Positions 58,811 to 64,000 of a stretch of DNA of 64,000 bases are shown one piece after another. A program made the translations under genes and the position numbers. The notes under the pieces are model-generated. The model made no database searches. It was not told the DNA's origin and saw only the letters and a program-made list of their open reading frames with translations. The stretch's first letter is position 1, and every line of letters starts with the position of its first letter. The DNA lies in contig NZ_BMGG01000008.1 in NCBI RefSeq assembly GCF_014640075.1, positions 389,851 through 453,850 on the forward strand. The letters are read 5' to 3'. This DNA is from Chelatococcus reniformis (GTDB taxonomy: Bacteria > Pseudomonadota > Alphaproteobacteria > Rhizobiales > Beijerinckiaceae).

Positions 58811-59676
58811 CAGCGGCTCCCGGGAGCGGCGGCGAAACCGCCGGGCCGCAACACGAGCATGGCGATCATCACCAGAAAGGCCGCCGCCGTCGTGTAGGCC
58901 GGCGACACGAGGGCGCCGAAGAAGGCGGTGAACAGACCCAACGCGAGCCCGGCGAAATAGGAGCCGAGGACGCTGCCGATGCCGCCGAGGACGACCACGA
59001 CGAAGGTGACGATGACCTCGTCGAAGCCCATGGAGGTCAGGATCGGCGTGCGCGGCGCCACCAGCGCCGCCGCCAGCGCCACCGCCGCGCCCTCGAAGGC
59101 GAAGACGCCGAGGTAGACCTTCTTGACGTTGATGCCGGCGAGCAGCGCCAGCGGCGGGTCTTCCGCTACCATGCGAGCGGTGCGTCCGACCGCGGTGTGG
59201 TCGATGACATATTTGAGCACAATGAAGAACACGATCGCGGCGACGACGAGCGCCACGTCCTGCCAGGTGAGCCAGAGATCACCCCAGTAGATGTCGAGGC
59301 GCGAGAGCGGCGTCTCGAGGATCTGGCCGGTGGAACCGAAGACGAGGGCGGCGGCGCCGTTCAGCACGTAGCCGAAGCCCAGCGTCACGATCATGATCGA
59401 GACGAGGTCCTGCTTCAATGTGAGCTGCAGCATCACCCGTTGCATGACGTAACCGACGGCGACGCCGGCGAGCATGGCCGCCGGCACGGCGACCAGATAC
59501 GGCAGGCCGAGGCGCGAGACCGTGTACCAGGTCACGAAGGCGCCCAGCATATACATCTGGCCGTGGCCGAAATTGACCAGTCGGGCGACGCCGAGCAGCA
59601 CGGTCCAGCCGATGGCGATCAGCGCGTAGGCATGGCCGAGAACGATCCCGTTGATCAGCTGCTGCGCCAGGTTCAT
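58810..59676 (-). CDS. livH: Branched-chain amino acid ABC transporter permease (LivH-like)
   Basis: This 288-residue membrane subunit has about eight helices. Characteristic parts are LINGIVLGHAYALIAIGWTV, RLVNFGHGQMYMLGAFVTWY, MIVTLGFGYVLNGAAALVFG, and the EAA-like coupling loop VVVVLGGIGSVLGSYFAGLA. ATG 59676 (MNLAQQLINGIVLG) overlaps the LivF stop by four bases. It pairs with LivM to form the channel. Confidence 0.92.
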   Translation of the reverse strand: MNLAQQLINGIVLGHAYALIAIGWTVLLGVARLVNFGHGQMYMLGAFVTWYTVSRLGLPYLVAVPAAMLAGVAVGYVMQRVMLQLTLKQDLVSIMIVTLGFGYVLNGAAALVFGSTGQILETPLSRLDIYWGDLWLTWQDVALVVAAIVFFIVLKYVIDHTAVGRTARMVAEDPPLALLAGINVKKVYLGVFAFEGAAVALAAALVAPRTPILTSMGFDEVIVTFVVVVLGGIGSVLGSYFAGLALGLFTAFFGALVSPAYTTAAAFLVMIAMLVLRPGGFAAAPGSR

Positions 59677-60404
59677 GTCGCGTGCGCTCCCAGGTAAGCT
59701 TCGGCGATGCGGGGATCGTCGCGCATGGCGCCGGCCGGCCCTTGGGCGACGATGCTGCCGCGCTCGATGAGGACCAGCCGATCGACGACCTCGATGGCGG
59801 CGCGCACGTTCTGCTCGACCAGCAGCACCGCGAGGCCATCGGCGGCCAGTTGCTTCACCGTCGCAAGGACGGTGGCGACAAGGCGCGGCGCCAGCCCGAT
59901 CGACGGCTCGTCGAGCAGCAGCGCGCGCGGCCCGAGCCGCAACGCCCGGGCGATTCCGAGCATCTGACGTTCGCCGCCGGACAACTGCGCCCCGAGGTGG
60001 CCGCGCCGCTCCTTCAAGCCCGGGAAGAGATCGTAGATGTCGTCCAGCGCGTAGGCGCGGCGCCTGTCGCCCAACAGCTGGCCGCCGACGGCCAGCAGGT
60101 TGTCCTCGACGCTCATGGTGGCGAAGACGAGCTTGCCCTCGGGGATCAGCAGCAGCCCCTTGCGGACACGCTCGAAGCTCGGCAGATGCGACAGCGCCTC
60201 GCCGGCCAGCGTGACTTCGCCCGAGATGCGCGGCCGGCCGCGCGACCAGCCGAGCAGCGAATTGACCAGCGTCGACTTGCCTGCTCCGTTGGCGCCGACG
60301 ACACCCACCAGTTCGCCGGCGGCGACCGCCAGATGCGGGATCGCAAGCGCCCGGTTGCCGCCGTACACCGCCGCGAGGTCGCGCGTCTCCAGCATCGGGA
60401 TCAT
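59673..60404 (-). CDS. livF: Branched-chain amino acid ABC transporter ATP-binding protein (LivF-like)
   Basis: This 243-residue ATPase has Walker A GANGAGKST, the Q-loop near LLLIPEGKLVFATMSVEDNL (LivF-type EGRxIF variant), the signature LSGGERQMLGIARAL, Walker B ALLLDEPSIGLAP, and the H-loop residue replaced in LVEQNVRAAIEVVDR as usual for LivF. It starts at ATG 60404 inside the LivG stop (ATGA overlap). Confidence 0.92.
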   Translation of the reverse strand: MIPMLETRDLAAVYGGNRALAIPHLAVAAGELVGVVGANGAGKSTLVNSLLGWSRGRPRISGEVTLAGEALSHLPSFERVRKGLLLIPEGKLVFATMSVEDNLLAVGGQLLGDRRRAYALDDIYDLFPGLKERRGHLGAQLSGGERQMLGIARALRLGPRALLLDEPSIGLAPRLVATVLATVKQLAADGLAVLLVEQNVRAAIEVVDRLVLIERGSIVAQGPAGAMRDDPRIAEAYLGAHAT

Positions 60405-61180
60405 GCGCTCCGCCCCAGATAGGCCTCGAGCACGCGGGCGTCGGCCTGGATGTCGCGCGGCGTGCCCGTGGCGATCTGCCGGCCGCGGTCGAGCACCACG
60501 ATGCGGTCGGCAACGCTCATGATCAGGTCCATGTGGTGCTCGATCACGACCAGGGCGATGCCCTCCGCCTTCAGCTCGCGCAGCAGCGCGATGAGCCGGG
60601 CCATGTCGGCGCCGCCCAGGCCCGCCGCGGGCTCGTCGAGCAGCAGCACCTTGGCGCCGCTGCCATAGGCCAGGGCGATCGACAGCATGCGCTGCGAGCC
60701 ATAGGGGATATCGGTCGGCCGCAGCGCGTGCGCCTCCTCGGGAATGCCGAAACGCAGCAGCAGGCCGCGCGCCGCCGCCTCGGCCCGGTGCCGGCGGCTG
60801 GCTTCGCGCCAGGGTGCGAAAATGGCGGCGGCGAGCCCGGTCCCGTAGCTGTCCTGGAGCACCGTGCGCATATTCGCCGCGACGGTGAGGTCGTTGAAGA
60901 AGGCGTTCTGCTGGAACGCGCGCTTCAGCCCGCGCGCGGCCAGCTTGTCGGCGCTGACCTCGGTCACGTCCTCGCCGGCGAGCCGCACCCGGCCCCGCCT
61001 CCGGACGAGGTGGGTGATGGCGTCGTAACAAGAGCTTTTGCCGGCCCCGTTGGGACCGATGATGCCCAGGATCTCGCCCGGCCCGACCTGCCAGTCGAGG
61101 CCGTCGAGCGCAACGAGGGCGCCGTAGCTGACGCCGAGGCCCTCCACTTCGAGGGCCGGGGAGCTCGCGGATGTGGCCAT
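60401..61180 (-). CDS. livG: Branched-chain amino acid ABC transporter ATP-binding protein (LivG-like)
   Basis: This 259-residue ATPase has Walker A GPNGAGKSSCYDAITH, the LivG-type Q-loop RGLKRAFQQNAFFNDLTVAA, and Walker B KVLLLDEPAAGLGGADM followed by VVIEHHMDLIMSVADRIVVL. The ABC signature region reads DIPYGSQRMLSIALAY, where LSGGQ becomes IPYGSQ, as commonly seen in LivG. ATG 61180 is 17 bp after the solute-binding-protein gene stop. Confidence 0.92.
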   Translation of the reverse strand: MATSASSPALEVEGLGVSYGALVALDGLDWQVGPGEILGIIGPNGAGKSSCYDAITHLVRRRGRVRLAGEDVTEVSADKLAARGLKRAFQQNAFFNDLTVAANMRTVLQDSYGTGLAAAIFAPWREASRRHRAEAAARGLLLRFGIPEEAHALRPTDIPYGSQRMLSIALAYGSGAKVLLLDEPAAGLGGADMARLIALLRELKAEGIALVVIEHHMDLIMSVADRIVVLDRGRQIATGTPRDIQADARVLEAYLGRSA

Positions 61181-61197
61181 CGGACCGGACAGCCGCG

Positions 61198-62373
61198 TCA
61201 GTTCACCCCGGGTCGCACGACGATCTTCTGGTCCTCGACCGTGAACAGGTAGTGCTTGCTGTCGAGCTGGCCGTTGGGCTGGAACGTCGCGGTGCCGAAG
61301 ATGGTATCCTTGAAGCTGCCACCGCGGATGCGCTTGGCCACGGCCTCCTTGTCCAGCGACTTCACCTCGTTGGCCGCGATGGCCCAGACCTCGAGCGCAG
61401 CGGCGCCGAGCGCCATATATTTGTCCGGCGTATACTTGTACATCTCTTGCGTCTTGGCGACGAATTCCTTGTTTTGCGGCAAGGATGCGAACGGCTCGAC
61501 GTCCGGGAAGTAGATGTCGGCACCGATCAACCCGTTGGCCGCGTCCCCCGCGACCTGAATGACGCTCGGCGCAATGGTGCCGACCGCGGTGACGAGCTGG
61601 CCGGGTACGCGGCTCTGCTTGGCCTGCCGGATAAGGGCGGGCATGCCGAGCCCCTCGTTGGCGTTGATGGCCACGGTGAGGTCGGGATTGGCCGCGCGGA
61701 CATTGGTCAGGGCGACGCGGAAATCGGCCTGCGTGAAGGGAAACTTCTCCTCCGCCACCTTCTCGTAGCTGTAGTTGAGCTTTTTCAGCTCGGCTTCGAT
61801 CGACGCCAGCGCGCCGTTGCCGTACGCGTCGTTCTCGACGAGGAAGGCGACGCGCTTGGCCTTGGCCGTGTTGGCGATGTAGTCGGCGATCACGGCGCCG
61901 TCCTGGGAATTCGAGCTGTTGAGGCGGATGGCCAGCGGGTTGCCCTCGCCGGACAGGATGGGATCGGCTTTCGAGATGGCGGTGATGTCGAGCACCCCGG
62001 CACGGTTGATCACCGGCTGCATGGCCAGCGTCACCGGGCTGTTCCACCCTTCGATGATCACCGACGCCCCGGCCGAGATCAGCTCGTTGGCACGCGAAAC
62101 CCCGATGGCGGGCGTGGATTCGTCGTCGCGGGCGACGATCTCGATGGGGCGCCCCAGCACCCCGCCCTTGGCATTGATCAGCGCGCCCATGGCCTGGACG
62201 GCCTGCACGATATGCTGCCCCTGCGGACCGGCGCCGCCGCTCAGCGGAAAGATGAGGCCGACCTTGATTGGACCCGACGCGCTGCTCTGTGCTGACGCCG
62301 GACCAGCCATCGCCAGCGCGACACAGGCGCCCACCATAAAACCTCGGCGTCCGAGGCGACCGGGCCGTACCAT
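61198..62373 (-). CDS. ABC transporter substrate-binding protein (LivK-like)
   Basis: This 391-residue periplasmic protein begins with a signal containing twin arginines (GRLGRRGFMVGACVALAMAG), possibly Tat-exported. The binding fold follows: IKVGLIFPLSGGAGPQGQHI, LINAKGGVLGRPIEIVARDD, ESTPAIGVSRANELISAGAS, AFLVENDAYGNGALASIEAE and NEGLGMPALIRQAKQSRVPG. ATG 62373 follows GGGGGAAG; a longer in-frame reading has no signal. It heads the operon SBP-livG-livF-livH-livM. The ligand could be a branched-chain amino acid, an amide, or another organic acid. Confidence 0.92.
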   Translation of the reverse strand: MVRPGRLGRRGFMVGACVALAMAGPASAQSSASGPIKVGLIFPLSGGAGPQGQHIVQAVQAMGALINAKGGVLGRPIEIVARDDESTPAIGVSRANELISAGASVIIEGWNSPVTLAMQPVINRAGVLDITAISKADPILSGEGNPLAIRLNSSNSQDGAVIADYIANTAKAKRVAFLVENDAYGNGALASIEAELKKLNYSYEKVAEEKFPFTQADFRVALTNVRAANPDLTVAINANEGLGMPALIRQAKQSRVPGQLVTAVGTIAPSVIQVAGDAANGLIGADIYFPDVEPFASLPQNKEFVAKTQEMYKYTPDKYMALGAAALEVWAIAANEVKSLDKEAVAKRIRGGSFKDTIFGTATFQPNGQLDSKHYLFTVEDQKIVVRPGVN

Positions 62374-62669
62374 TGGGCTTCCCCCTAACCGCGATGACGG
62401 GCTTTGCACGTCTTGCGGGCAAGATGCTGGCAGCCATCGTGGGAAGTCAATGGCCAGGCCGCATCGGGCCGGCGGCACGGCTCATCGCCAACGAGCCGCT
62501 GCCGGCGGGTGCGATCAGGTCACGGCTCCACCGGTCGTCGCCGATGCCGTGGCAGCACCGGCGCCGTGGCGGGGCCGCCAAGCGTCGCCGCAGCGTTCAC
62601 CCTGAGCGACCGCCGGCCTGGCGTGACGGCTGCGCCCTTTGCCGCTATCAACGGCGTGCGGGGGAATGC
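62374..62669. other. Divergent intergenic region
   Basis: 296 bp between the ABC operon and the cyclase gene. It should hold the operon promoter, but no clear hexamers or operators were found. Confidence 0.45.
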
Positions 62670-64000
62670 ATGGGAGAACGCATAACGGCAGGATGGTCGC
62701 GGCCCCTGCGGGTGCACCTGGCCATCGTCATGGTCGGTCTGCTGATCGGCGTGTCCGGCCTGATCGCCGGCCTGCATTTCGCCGCGGGCCGGAAGGCGGC
62801 GATCGGGCTCGCAGCCCAGCACATGCGGGTCCTGTCGGAGCGGCTGGTGGAGAACTACCGCCTGCTCTCGGCCGAGTCGGTGATGTTCGTCGATGTGGCG
62901 GCGATCGCCGACGAGTTTCAGCTGCCGCCCCCTGATCGGTTGCGCTCCAAAATCGCCTACCTGCGCCTCGCGGTCGAGCGCTCCGCCCCGGTGGACGGCG
63001 CCTATGTGGGCTACCCCAACGGCGAATTTGTGCATCTGGTGCACCTCACCCGCTCGCCGGAATGGCGGGCCGCGCTCAAGTCGCCACCGAATGCCGCCTA
63101 TGCCGTCCGCGTCATCAGCACGGGCGAGGATGGTCAGCGCCGCTCGCAATGGACCTTCTACGACGCCGCCATGGACGCGCTCGGAACCCTGCCGGACACG
63201 GGCACGGTGTACGATCCGCGGCTGCGGCCCTGGTACCGGTTGGCCGCCAACCGGCGCGACACGATGTCGGTGCCGCCCTACACCTTTGCCACCACCGGCG
63301 AGCTCGGGATGACCGTCGCCAGAGCGCACAGCGCCAACGCGACCATCGTCTTCGGTGTCGATGTCGTGCTGTCGACTCTCTCCAGGTTCCTCGACGCGAG
63401 CCAGGTCGCCAAGGGGGCGCTGACGCTTGTGGTGGCGCCGGACGGCAAGGTGATGCTCCGCGCGGGCTCGCCGACGGTCGACGTCGCTCCGCTGCTGGCG
63501 CGGGCGGTCGAACCGGGCGGCACCATCCCGTCGCGGCTGACGCTCGATGGGCAGCCCTATCTGGTGTGGGCGAGCCGCGTCGATTTCCAGAGCCTGCTCA
63601 AGGGCTCCCAGATCCTGGTGGCGGCCCCCCTGGCCGAGCTGACGCGGACGAGCGAGCAGGCGCTGTGGCGGGACCTCGCTATCGCTCTCGCCATCCTGGG
63701 GCTCGGCGTGCTCATCGCCCTCGCCCTTGCCCGCCGGATCGCCGGGGCGCTGCGCCGGCTGACCGGCGAAGCGGACAGCCTGAAGGACCTGCTGCTCGTC
63801 CCGCCGACGCACGTCCGCTCCAGAATCACGGAAATCTCGGCGCTCGGTCGAGCCATGACGGCCGCGCGCAACGCCATCAACGGCTTCGGGCTCTACGTGC
63901 CGGTGGAGATCGTCAGGCGCATCCTCGACGACGGCCGCTTCGCCGGCCGCTCGGCGGCGCGCCAGGAGGTGACGGCGCTGTTCACCGACATCGCCGACTT
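62670..64000 (+). CDS. Membrane adenylate/guanylate cyclase with Cache and HAMP domains, 3' end outside window
   Basis: At least 443 residues are present. TM1 (LAIVMVGLLIGVSGLIAGLH) and TM2 (LAIALAILGLGVLIALALAR) flank an extracytoplasmic Cache-like sensor (VDGAYVGYPNGEFVHLVHLT, YDPRLRPWYRLAANRR, GMTVARAHSANATIVFGVDV). A HAMP-like linker (RRIAGALRRLTGEADSL) follows, then the start of a class III cyclase domain (VTALFTDIADF) with its first metal Asp. The adenine/guanine-selecting residues lie outside the window. ATG 62670 is the likely start. It probably converts an external ligand signal to cyclic nucleotide. Confidence 0.85.
   Translation, partial: MGERITAGWSRPLRVHLAIVMVGLLIGVSGLIAGLHFAAGRKAAIGLAAQHMRVLSERLVENYRLLSAESVMFVDVAAIADEFQLPPPDRLRSKIAYLRLAVERSAPVDGAYVGYPNGEFVHLVHLTRSPEWRAALKSPPNAAYAVRVISTGEDGQRRSQWTFYDAAMDALGTLPDTGTVYDPRLRPWYRLAANRRDTMSVPPYTFATTGELGMTVARAHSANATIVFGVDVVLSTLSRFLDASQVAKGALTLVVAPDGKVMLRAGSPTVDVAPLLARAVEPGGTIPSRLTLDGQPYLVWASRVDFQSLLKGSQILVAAPLAELTRTSEQALWRDLAIALAILGLGVLIALALARRIAGALRRLTGEADSLKDLLLVPPTHVRSRITEISALGRAMTAARNAINGFGLYVPVEIVRRILDDGRFAGRSAARQEVTALFTDIAD

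Overview
The window comes from a GC-rich alphaproteobacterium, most likely of the Hyphomicrobiales (Rhizobiales) or a close relative. The reasons are the order yqeY-dnaG-rpoD, a DnaG with the zinc ligands missing (as I recall for alphaproteobacterial DnaG), a trxB-lysR pair, two DUF992 proteins, an ELM1-family protein, a long N-terminal extension on UvrB, and intergenic repeats of a type I know from Bradyrhizobium-like genomes. I see no tRNA, rRNA, CRISPR array, phage or insertion sequence. This is chromosomal core sequence mixed with accessory metabolism.

Layout. 1-3012: a divergent lipid-catabolism unit (thiolase cut by the window edge, TetR regulator, acyl-CoA ligase). 3036-7833: small accessory genes (DUF486 membrane protein, 2OG-Fe(II) oxygenase, aldose epimerase, MFS transporter, adenylate cyclase). 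7983-13314: the minus-strand macromolecular-synthesis block yqeY-dnaG-rpoD. 13491-21303: carA and carB, separated by a methyltransferase, HdeD, GtrA, a secreted protein and a Mop/TOBE molybdate-binding protein. carB has a structured leader ending in a terminator-like hairpin. 21539-25634: greA, a secreted protein, ELM1-like, trxB and lysR, followed by a possible 6S-like RNA. 26477-34810: FadD-like ligase, two DUF992 proteins, aspartate aminotransferase, PQQ-type sugar dehydrogenase, methyltransferase, cupin, and a lone domain resembling the C-terminus of type ISP restriction enzymes.

34807-42576: a 105-bp repeat, a frameshifted anti-sigma gene with its ECF sigma factor, then an overlapping MFS / isoprenylcysteine-type methyltransferase / type III polyketide synthase operon, a GFA protein, a thioesterase, a DUF2855 protein and a LysR regulator. 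43018-47374: an RND efflux pump with the permease first and the adaptor second. 47716-51167: a promoter carrying a perfect palindrome, followed by dioxygenase - ABC solute-binding protein - dioxygenase. 51310-54956: uvrB and a DUF169 protein. 55191-55297: the second, inverted copy of the 105-bp repeat. 55741-62373: a GH36-like glycosidase downstream of a complete five-gene branched-chain amino acid/amide ABC transporter. 62670-64000: a Cache-HAMP adenylate cyclase cut by the window edge.

The points I would follow up first are the carB leader, the possible 6S RNA, the dioxygenase/solute-binding-protein operon with its operator-like palindrome, the type III PKS operon beside a sigma factor whose anti-sigma is broken, and the free-standing type ISP-like domain whose stop codon lies inside a repeat. 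Function calls rest on motifs recognised by eye; no database search was possible.
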